Positions 8,003-17,423 of a stretch of DNA of 64,000 bases are shown piece after piece. The DNA is taken from NCBI RefSeq assembly GCF_014197535.1, contig NZ_JACIFV010000006.1:62001-126000 (forward strand). Reading direction: 5' to 3'. Below the pieces are notes generated by a model. That model saw only the letters and a list, made by a program, of their open reading frames with translations. It was not told the origin of the DNA and made no database searches. Within the stretch, counting starts at the first letter, position 1. Each line of letters opens with the position of its first letter. The translations under genes and the position numbers were made by a program. The DNA is from Rhizobium aethiopicum. Its GTDB lineage: Bacteria > Pseudomonadota > Alphaproteobacteria > Rhizobiales > Rhizobiaceae.

Positions 8003-8806
8003 TTATCGTTTCAGGCCGGGTGCGATCTGTTCGAGGCGCACCAGAATGTTTTTGAGATGGGCGCGAAGCCGGTCCGCCTTGGCGCTGTCATAGGCAAAGG
8101 GCGGCGTCTCGGTCTGCAGATGGGTCGATTGCGCGAGCTCCATCTGGATCGCGTGCACGCCGGTCTCGGGCCGGCCGTAATGGCGGGTCGTCCAGCCGCC
8201 CTTGAAGCGGCCGTTGAGCACGCTGTCGTAACCTTCGGCGGCTTCGACGACGGTCAGCGTCGCCTGCTCGATGGCGCCGTCGCAGGTCTTGCCCATATCG
8301 GTGCCGATATTGAAATCTGGCAGCTTGCCTTCGAACAGGAAAGGAATATGCGAGCGGATCGAGTGGCAATCATAGAGGATTGCGACGCCGTGGAGCCCTC
8401 TCACACGCTCGATCTCGGCGGCCAGCGCGGCATGATAGGGCGCATGAAAATCCCTGAGCCGCGCTGCGACATCGGCCTCGTCAGGCGCCTGCCCATCCTT
8501 CCAGATCGGCTTGCCGTCGAAGTCGGTTTCCGGAACGAGGCCGGTGGTGTTCTGGCCGGGATAGAGGCTGACGCCAGCCGGATCGCGGTTGGCGTCGATC
8601 ACGTAGCGGTGGAAGGTGGCCCGCACCGTCGTGACGCTGTCGAGCAGGCCGTCATAGAGCTGGTGGATGTGCCAGTCGGTATCGGCGAGGATCCGGCCGT
8701 TGTCGTTGAGGCGACCGGCGATCTCAGGCGGCACCTCGGTGCCGGTGTGGGGGAAGCCGAGGATGATGGGCGACGTGCCCTGATGGATTTCGTATGGTGT
8801 GGTCAT
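8003..8806 (-). CDS. hutG: N-formylglutamate deformylase (amidohydrolase)
   Basis: The product is ~267 residues from the ATG at 8806 (MTTPYEIHQG). It hydrolyses N-formylglutamate to glutamate and formate. The family segments LGFPHTGTEVP, DTDWHIHQLYDG, YVIDANRDPAG and ILYDCHSIRSHIPFLFEG contain metal-binding His, Asp and Glu residues. Together with HutF it gives the five-step (formylglutamate) route of histidine degradation instead of direct formamide release. A GTG 27 bases upstream lies inside a palindromic repeat and is rejected as the start. Confidence 0.93.
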   Translation of the reverse strand: MTTPYEIHQGTSPIILGFPHTGTEVPPEIAGRLNDNGRILADTDWHIHQLYDGLLDSVTTVRATFHRYVIDANRDPAGVSLYPGQNTTGLVPETDFDGKPIWKDGQAPDEADVAARLRDFHAPYHAALAAEIERVRGLHGVAILYDCHSIRSHIPFLFEGKLPDFNIGTDMGKTCDGAIEQATLTVVEAAEGYDSVLNGRFKGGWTTRHYGRPETGVHAIQMELAQSTHLQTETPPFAYDSAKADRLRAHLKNILVRLEQIAPGLKR

Positions 8807-8811
8807 CAGAA

Positions 8812-8965
8812 CCCCTCCCCAACCCCTCCCCACAAGGGGGAGGGGCTAAGCTGTGGCACCGCCTCGCAAACCAACGCGCCGGCTGCATGATCTGCGATGG
8901 AGGGTGAACGCGGCGAGGGCCGCACGGTAAGCCCCTCCCCCTTGTGGGGAGGGGTTGGGGAGGGG
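8812..8965. repeat. 36-bp perfect inverted repeat between hutH and hutG
   Basis: The arms 8812-8847 and 8930-8965 are perfect reverse complements, rich in CCCCTCCCC. They enclose 82 bp. The gap between hutH and hutG is otherwise non-coding. The form is that of the dispersed GC-rich palindromic repeats of rhizobia. In the hut transcript it would form a very stable hairpin, which could stabilise or attenuate the distal mRNA. Confidence 0.85.
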
Positions 8966-8986
8966 ACTTTCTCCTTCGCCATCATC

Positions 8987-10522
8987 TCAACCCTCCAAAA
9001 CCGGCAAAATGCCATTCGAAACCGAGCCATTCAGCGCCCCCGTCGCCACCAGTGCGGCGGCGGCGGCGAGATCCCCGGCCATGTAGCGGTCACTATCGAG
9101 GCTCGGCACCTTGGCGCGGATCGAAGCGATTGCCTTCAAAAGCTCCGGGCTCGTCGACAGCGGTGCGCGTAGTTCGATGCCCTGGGCAGCGGTCAGCGCC
9201 TCGATGCCGATGATGGCGAACAGGTTTTCGGTCATGCCGAGCAGACGGCGGGCGCCATGGCAGGCCATGGAGACATGGTCTTCCTGGTTGGCCGAGGTCG
9301 GCGTTGAATCGACCGACGCCGGGTGCGACATCTGCTTGTTTTCCGACATCAGCGCCGCCGAGGTGACCTCGGCGATCATCAGGCCTGAGTTCAAGCCCGG
9401 CTTCTTGGCGAGGAAGGCCGGCAGGCCGTAAGAGAGGGTGGGATCGACCAGCAGTGCGATGCGGCGCTGCGAGATCGCGCCGATCTCGCAGACGGCGAGC
9501 GCGATCTGGTCGGCGGCGAAGGCGACGGGTTCGGCGTGGAAATTGCCGCCCGAGACGACGGAATTGTCCGAGAGCACCAGCGGATTGTCGGTGACCGCAT
9601 TGGCCTCGATTTCGAGTGTGCGGGCGACCGAGCGCAAGAGATCGAGGCAGGCGCCGTCGACCTGCGGCTGGCAGCGGATGCAATAGGGATCCTGCACGCG
9701 CTCGTCGCCCTCGATATGGCTTTGGCGGATGACGGAGTTTTCGAGCAGGCCGCGAAGGGCGGCCGCGGTATCGATCTGCCCCTTATGACCACGCAGCGTA
9801 TGGATATCGGCATGGAAGGGCGCAGACGAACCCATGGCCGCGTCGGTCGATATTGCGCCGGTGATCAAGGCGGATTGGGCAGCACGATGGGCGCGGAAGA
9901 GGCCGGCGAGCGCCAGTGCCGTCGAGGCCTGGGTGCCGTTGATCAGCGCCAGGCCCTCCTTGGCGGCGAGCACGACCGGCTTCAGCCCGGCTCTTTCCAG
10001 AGCTTCAGCACCGGAAAGACGTTCGCCGGCGAAGAATGCTTCGGCCTCGCCCATCATCACCGCCGCCATATGGGCGAGCGGCGCAAGATCGCCGGAGGCG
10101 CCGACCGAGCCTTTTTCCGGGATCAGCGGGACGACGCCCTTATCAAGCATGCCTTCGATCAGCCGCACCAGCTCCAGTCGCACGCCGGAGGCGCCGCGCC
10201 CGAGCGAGACCAGCTTCAGCGCCATGATCAGCCGGACGATGTTCTCCGGCAGCGGCGCGCCGACGCCGCAGCAATGCGACAGGATGAGATTGCGCTGCAG
10301 GGTGGCGACGTCGGCGCTATCGATCTTGATCGAGGCAAGTTTGCCGAAGCCGGTATTGATGCCGTAGACCGGGGCATTGCCGGCGGCGATCTCGGCGATG
10401 CGGGCGGCGGCCTTGTTAATGCCGTCATCGAAGGCGGGATCGAGCCTGGCCGGCTCGCCGGTCCAATAGATGATCTCCAGATCCTTGAGCGAGACAGAGC
10501 CCGGATGAAGCGTGATGGTCAT
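8987..10522 (-). CDS. hutH: Histidine ammonia-lyase (canonical)
   Basis: This 511-residue protein converts L-histidine to urocanate and ammonia. It carries the MIO-forming tripeptide Ala142-Ser143-Gly144 in [14 protein letters not shown], the catalytic Tyr in [11 protein letters not shown] (~53), NGTQ (~195), [14 protein letters not shown] (~280) and the C-terminal [21 protein letters not shown]. The ATG overlaps the hutI stop by 4 bases (ATGA), so the two are translationally coupled. It is the housekeeping enzyme of this operon and a direct control for the deviant HutH-like protein at 18197. Confidence 0.97.
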   Translation of the reverse strand: MTITLHPGSVSLKDLEIIYWTGEPARLDPAFDDGINKAAARIAEIAAGNAPVYGINTGFGKLASIKIDSADVATLQRNLILSHCCGVGAPLPENIVRLIMALKLVSLGRGASGVRLELVRLIEGMLDKGVVPLIPEKGSVGASGDLAPLAHMAAVMMGEAEAFFAGERLSGAEALERAGLKPVVLAAKEGLALINGTQASTALALAGLFRAHRAAQSALITGAISTDAAMGSSAPFHADIHTLRGHKGQIDTAAALRGLLENSVIRQSHIEGDERVQDPYCIRCQPQVDGACLDLLRSVARTLEIEANAVTDNPLVLSDNSVVSGGNFHAEPVAFAADQIALAVCEIGAISQRRIALLVDPTLSYGLPAFLAKKPGLNSGLMIAEVTSAALMSENKQMSHPASVDSTPTSANQEDHVSMACHGARRLLGMTENLFAIIGIEALTAAQGIELRAPLSTSPELLKAIASIRAKVPSLDSDRYMAGDLAAAAALVATGALNGSVSNGILPVLEG

Positions 10523-11781
10523 CGACCGTTCCTTTCGCCCTTGAAGACGCGTGCGTGAAGTGGGTTGAAGCCGATGCGGTAGACGAGCTCGGCGAGGTTT
10601 TCGACATTCCAGACGGCGAGATCGGCCGACTTGCCGGGCTCGATCGTTCCGGTCTCGGCGATGAGGCCGAGAGCGCGGGCGCCTTCGCGGGTGGCGCCGG
10701 CGATGCATTCCTCGACGGTGAGCCCGAACAGCGTCGCCGACATGTTCATGGTCAGCAGCATCGAGGTCAGCGGCGAGGTGCCGGGATTGCAGTCTGTGGC
10801 GATCGCGATTTGCACGCCGGCCCGGCGCAGCGCCTCGACCGGCGGCTTCTGCTTCTCATGGATGGCGTAGAAGGCGCCGGGCAGCAGCACGGCGACAGTG
10901 CCGGCAGCCTCCATCGCGGCAACGCCATCTTCGTCGAGATATTCGAGATGGTCGGCCGAAAGCGCGCCGTATGAGGCAGCAAGCTTGGCGCCGCCGAGAT
11001 TGGAGAGCTGTTCGGCATGCAGCTTGACCGGCAGGCCGAGCGCCTTCGCCTTGTCGAAGACGCGGGCGATCTCGGCCGGGGAAAAGGCGATGCCCTCGCA
11101 GAAGCCGTCGACAGCATCGGCGAGGCCGAGATTATACATGTCGTCGAGGCCGGGCAGCACGACATCGTCGAGATAGTCGCCGTTGCGGCCCTTGTATTCG
11201 ACAGGGGTCGCATGCGCGCCGAGATAGCTGGTGGCGACGCGCACCGGTCTGATATGACCGAGCAGCCGGGCGCTCTGCAGCATCTTCACTTCGCCGGCCC
11301 GATTCAGCCCGTAGCCGGACTTCACTTCGATCGTGGTGACACCTTCGGCAAGCAGCGTATCGAGCCGCGGCAGCGCTTCGGCGACGAGGTCTTCGACCGA
11401 CAGCGCATTGGTGGCCTTCACCGAGGAGACGATGCCGCCGCCGGCGCGGGCGATTTCTTCGTAGGTGGCGCCGGCAAGGCGCATCTCGAATTCGCGGGCG
11501 CGATTGCCGCCGTGAACGATATGGGTGTGGCAGTCGACGAGACCGGGGGTGACCCAGCGGCCTTCGAGATCAACGATCTCGGATTTCTCTATGGCGGATG
11601 CCGGCAATTCGCTTTCGGCGCCGGCAAAGGCAATACGGCCCCCTTCAGTCAGCACGGCGCCTTTTTCGACGATGCCGAGACCCGCTCTGTCCGGCGCCAG
11701 CGTCGCCAGCCGCGCATTGCGCCACAGCACCGGCCGGATGTCGGCGGATGGGGTACCTTCAGAAAAATTGTTCCCGCTCAT
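10519..11781 (-). CDS. hutI: Imidazolonepropionase
   Basis: This 420-residue metal-dependent amidohydrolase opens 4-imidazolone-5-propionate to N-formimidoyl-glutamate. The metal-binding [18 protein letters not shown] lies near residue 78, and further His/Asp ligands occur in [13 protein letters not shown] and [11 protein letters not shown]. The start ATG at 11781 has GGAAAGG about 10 bases upstream; the open frame continues to 11910 but that part lies in the divergent promoter region. It is the first gene of the leftward hut operon, divergent from hutF with 121 bp between. Confidence 0.95.
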   Translation of the reverse strand: MSGNNFSEGTPSADIRPVLWRNARLATLAPDRAGLGIVEKGAVLTEGGRIAFAGAESELPASAIEKSEIVDLEGRWVTPGLVDCHTHIVHGGNRAREFEMRLAGATYEEIARAGGGIVSSVKATNALSVEDLVAEALPRLDTLLAEGVTTIEVKSGYGLNRAGEVKMLQSARLLGHIRPVRVATSYLGAHATPVEYKGRNGDYLDDVVLPGLDDMYNLGLADAVDGFCEGIAFSPAEIARVFDKAKALGLPVKLHAEQLSNLGGAKLAASYGALSADHLEYLDEDGVAAMEAAGTVAVLLPGAFYAIHEKQKPPVEALRRAGVQIAIATDCNPGTSPLTSMLLTMNMSATLFGLTVEECIAGATREGARALGLIAETGTIEPGKSADLAVWNVENLAELVYRIGFNPLHARVFKGERNGR

Positions 11782-11810
11782 CAGCTTTGCGCCTTTCCTT
11801 ATGCCGAAAC

Positions 11811-11822
11811 ATGTATATACAT
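11811..11822. promoter_or_regulatory. HutC-type operator in the hutI-hutF divergent promoter
   Basis: ATGTATATACAT is a perfect 12-bp palindrome midway between hutI and hutF. The TGTATATACA core fits the operators of GntR/HutC repressors, which are released by urocanate. Two HutC-type genes lie downstream. A related ATATAC half occurs near 14038 and 14898. Confidence 0.6.
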
Positions 11823-11902
11823 AATCAGCAGGTGACAAGAGAAATTTTGCGCGCTTTTCTGGAAAAGAAAGATCGGCGGCGCGGCAGGAGGAGAAGAAGG
11901 CC

Positions 11903-13249
11903 ATGACCATACTTCACGCAGAGACGGCACTGACGTCGCAAGGCTGGCGGAAGAACGTGCGGCTGACGCTCGAAGAAGGTCGCATCGCCCGGGTCGAGTC
12001 CGACATTGCCGCTTCGTCCGGCGATGAGTGCCATGCTCTGATCGTTCCCGCCATGGGCAACCTGCACAGCCATGCCTTCCAGCGGGCGATGGCCGGTCTT
12101 GCCGAAGTACGTGGGCCTGCCAATGACAGCTTCTGGAGCTGGCGCACGGTTATGTACAAGTTTGCCCTGGCGATGACGCCCGATCATGTCGAAGCGGTCG
12201 CCGGCAAGCTCTATGCCGAGATGCTGGAGGCGGGCTTTTCCCGTGTCGGCGAATTCCACTATCTCCACCATGACAAGGATGGCGGCGCTTATGCCAATAT
12301 TGCCGAGCTTGCCGAACGCATCGGTGCTGCGAGCGAAGAGACCGGCATCGGCCTGACGCTTCTACCCGTCTTTTATGCCCATTCCGGCTTCGGTGGTGCC
12401 GCGCCGATTGAAGGCCAGCGACGCTTCATCAATTCGCTGGAAAGCTTCGAAAGGCTGATGGATGGGTGCCGTGTGGTGACCGGCCGGCTCGACGGCGCCG
12501 AACTCGGGCTGGCGCCGCACAGCTTGCGGGCCGCCACTCCCGAGGAGTTGGCGAAGCTTGTGCCGATGGCGGGCGACGGGCCGATCCACATCCATGTCGC
12601 CGAACAGGTGAAGGAGGTCGAGGACTGCATTGCCTGGTCCGGCGCACGGCCGGTGGAATGGCTGCTCGATCATGTGCCGGTCGATCAGCGCTGGTGCTTC
12701 ATCCATGCGACGCACATGACCGAAGACGAGACGCGGCGGATGGCGAAGAGCGAGGCGGTTGCCGGCCTCTGCCCGATCACCGAAGCCAATCTCGGCGACG
12801 GCGCCTTTGCCGCGCCGCTCTTCCTCGGAGAGGGCGGCCGTTATGGCATCGGTTCGGATTCAAACGTGCTGATCTCCGTGCCGGAGGAACTGCGCCAGCT
12901 CGAATATTCGCAGCGACTGGCGTTGCGCGCCCGCAATGTGGTGGCAGCGCCCGGCGGTTCGACGGCGCTTTCGCTGTTCACCCACGCCCTTGCCGGCGGC
13001 GGTGCCGCGCTGAAAGCGCCGGCCGGTATCGTCGAGGGCTATCACGCTGATCTCGTTTCGCTCGATACGTCTGCCGTTCCCTATCTCTCGGGCGACCAGA
13101 TCCTCGACCATTGGCTGTTTGCCGGCGGCGTTTCCGTCGATTGCGTCTGGGCGCGCGGCCGCAAGCAGGTGGAAGGCGGCCGCCATCGCGAGCGCGACGC
13201 CATCGACCGGCGGTTCCTCGCCGCAATGGGCGAGTTGCTGGCGGCCTGA
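11903..13249 (+). CDS. hutF: Formimidoylglutamate deiminase
   Basis: This 448-residue amidohydrolase deiminates N-formimidoyl-L-glutamate to N-formylglutamate and ammonia, feeding HutG. The metal ligands appear in [21 protein letters not shown] (~52-70), in [15 protein letters not shown] (~230) and in [11 protein letters not shown] (~270), with the conserved Asp in [11 protein letters not shown] (~316). A GAGGAGAAGAAGG tract precedes the ATG. It is the first gene of the rightward transcript hutF-hutC. Confidence 0.95.
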   Translation: MTILHAETALTSQGWRKNVRLTLEEGRIARVESDIAASSGDECHALIVPAMGNLHSHAFQRAMAGLAEVRGPANDSFWSWRTVMYKFALAMTPDHVEAVAGKLYAEMLEAGFSRVGEFHYLHHDKDGGAYANIAELAERIGAASEETGIGLTLLPVFYAHSGFGGAAPIEGQRRFINSLESFERLMDGCRVVTGRLDGAELGLAPHSLRAATPEELAKLVPMAGDGPIHIHVAEQVKEVEDCIAWSGARPVEWLLDHVPVDQRWCFIHATHMTEDETRRMAKSEAVAGLCPITEANLGDGAFAAPLFLGEGGRYGIGSDSNVLISVPEELRQLEYSQRLALRARNVVAAPGGSTALSLFTHALAGGGAALKAPAGIVEGYHADLVSLDTSAVPYLSGDQILDHWLFAGGVSVDCVWARGRKQVEGGRHRERDAIDRRFLAAMGELLAA

Positions 13250-13303
13250 AAAAGCGCTTTTCCTTGCAAGGCATTCGATCTAGATCGGGAGATCAATCGG
13301 AAC

Positions 13304-14032
13304 GTGGCGATGAACCAAAGCAGGGATCTGACCTTGCACCAGCGCATCCTGGGCGAGATCGAGGGCCGTATCGTCTCGGGCGAATGGCCACCGGGGCATC
13401 GTATTCCCTTCGAGGTCGATCTCGCCACGCAGTATGACTGCTCGCGCATGACGGTGAACAAGGTGCTGACCCAGCTCGCCAAGGCCGGGCTCATCGAGCG
13501 CCGCAAGAAATCCGGCAGCTTCGTCACCCAGCCGCAGGCGCAATCGGCCGTGCTCGAAATCCACGACATCAAGGCCGAGGTGCAGTCGCTGAATCTGCCC
13601 TATTCCTATGCGCTTTCGAAGAAGGCGAGCCGCAAGGCGAAGGCGGAAGACAGAAGCCGGCTGGAACTGCCCGTAGCGTCTTCGGTCGTCGAGGTGGTCT
13701 GCATCCACAATGCCGGGGCGCAGCCCTTCTGCCTGGAGGAGCGGCTGATCAGCCTTGCGACCGTGCCTGAGGCCGCCGATGCCGATTTTCTGGCGGTGGC
13801 GCCGGGGCCGTGGCTGCTCAACCAGGTGCCGTGGAGCACGGCTGAACACCGGATCCACGCGGTCTCCGCCAGTGCTGAGGTGGCCGCGGCGCTCGACATC
13901 GCCCGCAACACCGCCTGCCTGGTGGTCGAACGCCGCACCTGGAGCGGCGCCGGTCCGGTGACCCATGTCCGCTTCACCTATCCGGGCGATCGCCACGCGC
14001 TGGTGGCGCGGTTCACGCCGGCATCGCAATAG
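13304..14032 (+). CDS. hutC: HutC-type GntR repressor (first copy)
   Basis: About 240 residues with an N-terminal GntR winged helix (residues ~10-75, with EVDLATQYDCSRMTVNKVLTQLAKAGLIERRKKSGSFV) and a C-terminal UTRA ligand domain (~95-240). The sequence and the place 54 bp after hutF indicate the urocanate-responsive repressor of hut genes. The start is either GTG 13304 or ATG 13310; GGGAG lies at about 13288. It is transcribed towards a second HutC-type gene, the two stop codons being only ~27 bp apart. Confidence 0.88.
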   Translation: MAMNQSRDLTLHQRILGEIEGRIVSGEWPPGHRIPFEVDLATQYDCSRMTVNKVLTQLAKAGLIERRKKSGSFVTQPQAQSAVLEIHDIKAEVQSLNLPYSYALSKKASRKAKAEDRSRLELPVASSVVEVVCIHNAGAQPFCLEERLISLATVPEAADADFLAVAPGPWLLNQVPWSTAEHRIHAVSASAEVAAALDIARNTACLVVERRTWSGAGPVTHVRFTYPGDRHALVARFTPASQ

Positions 14033-14059
14033 GTTCCATATACAAGATGGCAGGTGTTT

Positions 14060-14815
14060 TTACTCTTCGAACATCTTGCCGCTGCGCGCCTCGAGCCGAT
14101 AGCGATAGCCGGGATAGACGAGGCGTGCGGTCGAGACCACCTGTTTTGCCGACCATGTGCGCCGGCGGATCGTCAGGCACGGCTCGGTCTTGAGGATGGT
14201 GAGCAGCTTGCATTCCCATGCCTGCGGCATCGCCGCCTCGACGACGTGCTCGGAGCCGCTGAGCGGGGCGGCCGCCGTCAGATAGGCGTTCGGCGTCAGC
14301 GTCGTGAAGTCCTGCTTGAGATAGTCGGGGGCGGCTTCCGGATGGACGAAACGGTCTTCGATCTGCACCGGCACGCCGTTTTCGCTGTGCACGATCAGCG
14401 AGTGGAACACCGCCGCCCCGATATCAAGTTCCAAGGCGTCGGCGATCTCGGGAGAGGCCGTTTCCTGGGCGAGAACGACGACGGACGCCTCGTGGACATG
14501 GCCGCGTTCGGCGATCTCCTCGGCGATGTTGCGCACCTCGAACAGCGCCGAATAACCCTTGCGCTCGGCGACGAACGAGCCGACGCCCTGGATGCGGACG
14601 AGTTCGCCTTCATTGGCGAGTTCGCGCAGCGCCCGGTTGGCGGTCATCTTGCTGACGCCGAGCTCGACGACCAGTTCATTTTCCGACGGCACGCGGTATT
14701 TCGGCGGCCATTCGCCGCTGTGGATGCGGTCGAGGATCACCTGCTTGACGCCGGCATAAAGCGGCGTGCTGTCATTTCCCGCCAGATCGCGCTTCATCTC
14801 CCCGGAACGCTTCAT
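14060..14815 (-). CDS. HutC-type GntR repressor (second copy)
   Basis: This 251-residue GntR/UTRA protein has the winged helix at ~20-85 (VPSENELVVELGVSKMTANRALRELANEGELVRIQGVGSFV) and the UTRA effector domain at ~105-245 (LIVHSENGVPVQIEDRFVHPEAAPDYL, TWSAKQVVSTARLVYPGYRYRLEARSG). The latter residues closely resemble classical HutC. It is divergent from the ABC transporter operon that carries the HutH-like protein and probably controls it, but it may equally be the main hut repressor. Which of the two copies regulates which operon cannot be told from sequence. Confidence 0.88.
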   Translation of the reverse strand: MKRSGEMKRDLAGNDSTPLYAGVKQVILDRIHSGEWPPKYRVPSENELVVELGVSKMTANRALRELANEGELVRIQGVGSFVAERKGYSALFEVRNIAEEIAERGHVHEASVVVLAQETASPEIADALELDIGAAVFHSLIVHSENGVPVQIEDRFVHPEAAPDYLKQDFTTLTPNAYLTAAAPLSGSEHVVEAAMPQAWECKLLTILKTEPCLTIRRRTWSAKQVVSTARLVYPGYRYRLEARSGKMFEE

Positions 14816-14887
14816 TGCCTATTCCTTTTGCACGGATACAATTCGCCACATAAAACGACTTTCCTCTTGCATAACACAAAATTTCTC

Positions 14888-14901
14888 ATATGGTACCATA
14901 T
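14888..14901. promoter_or_regulatory. Operator-like palindrome upstream of the amino-acid ABC operon
   Basis: ATATGGTACCATAT is a perfect 14-bp palindrome between the second HutC-type gene and the ABC binding-protein gene, followed by ACAA so that an ATATACA half-site like that of the hutI-hutF region is formed. It is a probable binding site for a HutC-type repressor. Confidence 0.5.
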
Positions 14902-15006
14902 ACAACCTCCCGAACGGTCCTCGATGAAAAAAAGGACGGAACGGGCAAGCCGGCGGAGATCGGCGGTGCCGCAAGGTCTGTTTCAACTCCAGAGGAGAAT
15001 TCATCG

Positions 15007-15849
15007 ATGAAATTAAGCGCAATTCTTTTTTGCGGCGTCGCCGCCTTTTCCGCTTTCGCAGCTCCCGCCTTTTCCAAGGACTGGACGAAGGCGACCATCA
15101 CGCTTGAGGGCGCTTATGCGCCGTGGAATCTCACCAATGCCGATGGCACGCTCGGCGGCTTCGAGCCCGAGCTTGCCAAGGTGCTCTGCGAACGCGCCAA
15201 GATCGAATGCACGCTGGTTGCCTCCGACTGGGACGGCATGATCCCGGCTCTCAACGCCGGCAAGTTCGACGTCATCATGGATGCGCTGTCGATCACCGAC
15301 GAGCGCAAGCAGGTGATCGATTTCACCATTCCCTATGCCGCCACCCCTGCCGCCTTTGCGACCGCCAAGGACAGCCCGCTGGCGAAGGCCGCCGGCACCG
15401 GCGCCACGATCAAGATGACGCCGGGCCAGACCGGCGTGAAGGAAATCGAAGCGCTGAAGACCGCCTTCAAGGGCAAGACGATCGGCATCCAGGCAGCGAC
15501 CGTCTACGCCAAGTTCGTCTATGACAATTTCGGCGACATTGCGGAAATCCGCGAATACAAGACCGGCGCCGACCGCGACCTCGACCTGCAGAACGGCCGA
15601 ATCGACCTCGGCTTCGATGACGCCGTCTATTTCGCCAATGCCTTCGAGAGCGCCAACGGCGCGCTCGATTTCACCGGCCCAGAGATCGTCGGCTCGATCT
15701 GGGGAGAGGGTGAGGGCCTCGGCATCCGCAAGGCCGATACCGACCTGCGCGACAAGTTCAACGTGGCGATCAAATCGGCGCTTGCCGATGGCACGGTCAA
15801 GAACCTTTCGATGAAGTGGTTCAAGGTCGACGTCAGCCCGCAGCAATAA
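15007..15849 (+). CDS. Periplasmic binding protein of a polar amino-acid (His/Lys/Arg/Orn-type) ABC transporter
   Basis: This 280-residue family-3 solute-binding protein has a signal peptide (MKLSAILFCGVAAFSAFAAPAFS, cleavage near residue 23). The typical segments GAYAPWNLTNADGTLGGFEPELAK, DWDGMIPALNAGKFDVIMDALSITDERKQVIDFT and GIQAATVYAKFV are present. AGGAG lies 10 bases before the ATG. It begins an operon of SBP, two permeases, ATPase and a HutH-like gene. Histidine, urocanate or a related cation is the likely ligand, inferred from context. Confidence 0.88.
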   Translation: MKLSAILFCGVAAFSAFAAPAFSKDWTKATITLEGAYAPWNLTNADGTLGGFEPELAKVLCERAKIECTLVASDWDGMIPALNAGKFDVIMDALSITDERKQVIDFTIPYAATPAAFATAKDSPLAKAAGTGATIKMTPGQTGVKEIEALKTAFKGKTIGIQAATVYAKFVYDNFGDIAEIREYKTGADRDLDLQNGRIDLGFDDAVYFANAFESANGALDFTGPEIVGSIWGEGEGLGIRKADTDLRDKFNVAIKSALADGTVKNLSMKWFKVDVSPQQ

Positions 15850-15877
15850 GCCTTTCGGCCTTTTGGCCGCAGGCGCC

Positions 15878-15903
15878 GGTCTCCGGCTTCAATGCCGGAG
15901 ACC
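15878..15903 (+). repeat. Intercistronic hairpin after the binding-protein gene
   Basis: A perfect 10-bp stem, GGTCTCCGGC (15878-15887) and GCCGGAGACC (15894-15903), with a 6-base loop and no T-run, lies between the binding-protein gene and the first permease gene. Such hairpins commonly protect the abundant SBP message from 3' decay. Confidence 0.7.
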
Positions 15904-15955
15904 GCGTGTTATTCTTGAATTCACAAAACACTGCCGCGGACGGGGAACGGACGAT

Positions 15956-16681
15956 ATGGCAAGCTTGGAACTGCTCGGCTTCGGCTCGACCGGATGGGGC
16001 GCGCTGCTCATTCTCGCCGCCTTGATGACGCTGGCCGTCACGGCGACGGCGCTGGCGATCGGCGCGGTGCTCGGCGCGATCGTCGCGGCGGCAAAGCTCT
16101 CCGGCAACTCTTTCCTCGTCGCCCTCGGCAATGTCTATACGACCGTGTTTCGCGGCGTGCCGGAACTGCTGATCATCTATCTCATCTATTTCGGCGGCTC
16201 CTCGGCCGTCACCTCGATCGGCAAGGCGATGGGCTATGAGGGTTTCCTCGGTCTGCCGTCCTTTGCCGCCGGCGCGCTTGCCGTCGGCATCATTTCCGGC
16301 GCCTATCAGGCGGAAGTGTTCCGCGGCGCCTTCCTCGCCATTTCCAAGGGGGAGCTCGAGGCGGCCTCGGCGATCGGCATGCATCGCGGCCTGCGCTTTC
16401 GCCGCATTATCATGCCGCAGGTGCTGCGGCTGGCCATTCCCGGCCTCGGCAATGTCTGGCAGCTCAGCCTCAAGGATTCGGCGCTGATCTCCGTCACCGG
16501 CCTGGCCGAGCTGATGCGCACCAGCCAGGTGGCGGCGGGCTCGACGCGGCAGTATTTCCTGTTCTTCATCGCCGGCGGCTGCCTCTACCTGATCCTGACC
16601 AGCCTTTCGGACCGCATCTTCAACGGCGCCGAACGCCGCGCCAACCGCAGCATGCCGGCCTCGGCCATGGGCCAGGCGTAA
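15956..16681 (+). CDS. Amino-acid ABC transporter permease 1 (HisQ/M-type)
   Basis: This 241-residue inner-membrane permease has about five hydrophobic segments, starting ALLILAALMTLAVTATALAIGAVLGAIV. The cytoplasmic EAA loop is visible as EAASAIGMHRGLRFRRIIMPQVLRLAIPGLG (~135-165). The YTTVFRGVPELLIIYLIYFGG segment is typical of the HisMQ class. It works with the next permease and the ATPase downstream. Confidence 0.9.
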   Translation: MASLELLGFGSTGWGALLILAALMTLAVTATALAIGAVLGAIVAAAKLSGNSFLVALGNVYTTVFRGVPELLIIYLIYFGGSSAVTSIGKAMGYEGFLGLPSFAAGALAVGIISGAYQAEVFRGAFLAISKGELEAASAIGMHRGLRFRRIIMPQVLRLAIPGLGNVWQLSLKDSALISVTGLAELMRTSQVAAGSTRQYFLFFIAGGCLYLILTSLSDRIFNGAERRANRSMPASAMGQA

Positions 16682-16691
16682 GGGGGCGACG

Positions 16692-17396
16692 ATGGATTTC
16701 ACCTTCCTCGCGTCGACCATGGTCACCCTGCTCAAGGCCGTGCCGACGACGCTGATCCTGTTCTCGCTGTCGATCTTCTTCGGCGGCCTGCTGGCGCTCG
16801 TCATCGTCTGGATGCGGGTCAGCGGCAACCGCCTGCTGTCGGGCTTTGCCAAGGGCTATATCTTCGTCTTCCGCGGCTCGCCGCTCTTGATCCAGATGTT
16901 CCTGGTCTTCTACGGCCTCGGCCAGTTCGGCGTCATACGTTATTCCTTCCTCTGGCCGTTCCTGCGTGAGCCGATGGTCTGCGCCATCCTTTCTTTGGCG
17001 CTCTGCACGGCCGGCTACACGGCGGAGATCTTCCGCGGCGGCATCCGCGCCGTCTCGCCGAAGGAGATCGAGGCGGCGCGCTCGATCGGCATGTCCGGCT
17101 TCCTGCTGGTGCGCCGGATCCTGGCGCCGATCGCCTTCCGTCACGCGCTGCCGGCCTATTCCACCGAGATCGTGCTGATGATGAAGTCGACGGCGCTCGC
17201 AAGCCTCGTCACCGTCTGGGAGGTGACCGGTGTCGCCCAGCGGCTGATCTCGCAGACCTACCGCACGATGGAAGTCTTCCTCTGTGCGGCGATCATCTAT
17301 CTCGTGCTGAACTTCATCATCCTGCAGGGCATGGCCCTGCTTGAATATTCGCTGTCCCGACACCGCCGCGCGGCCCCGCAGCCGTTGAAGGCATAG
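16692..17396 (+). CDS. Amino-acid ABC transporter permease 2 (HisQ/M-type)
   Basis: The product is a 234-residue permease paralogous to its upstream neighbour. It has the FRGSPLLIQMFLVFYGLGQFG segment and the EAA loop KEIEAARSIGMSGFLLVRRILAPIAFRHALP (~120-150). A GGGGG ribosome site precedes the ATG by 6 bases. The gap to the previous gene is 10 bases. The heterodimer of the two permeases forms the membrane channel. Confidence 0.9.
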   Translation: MDFTFLASTMVTLLKAVPTTLILFSLSIFFGGLLALVIVWMRVSGNRLLSGFAKGYIFVFRGSPLLIQMFLVFYGLGQFGVIRYSFLWPFLREPMVCAILSLALCTAGYTAEIFRGGIRAVSPKEIEAARSIGMSGFLLVRRILAPIAFRHALPAYSTEIVLMMKSTALASLVTVWEVTGVAQRLISQTYRTMEVFLCAAIIYLVLNFIILQGMALLEYSLSRHRRAAPQPLKA

Positions 17397-17423
17397 GCAG
17401 TTTTTGACCTGATTGGAGCAATC

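Noticed and set aside
9536..10558. 340-codon frame opposite hutH
   Set aside because: Same effect: a reverse-frame opening caused by third-position GC, no independent support.
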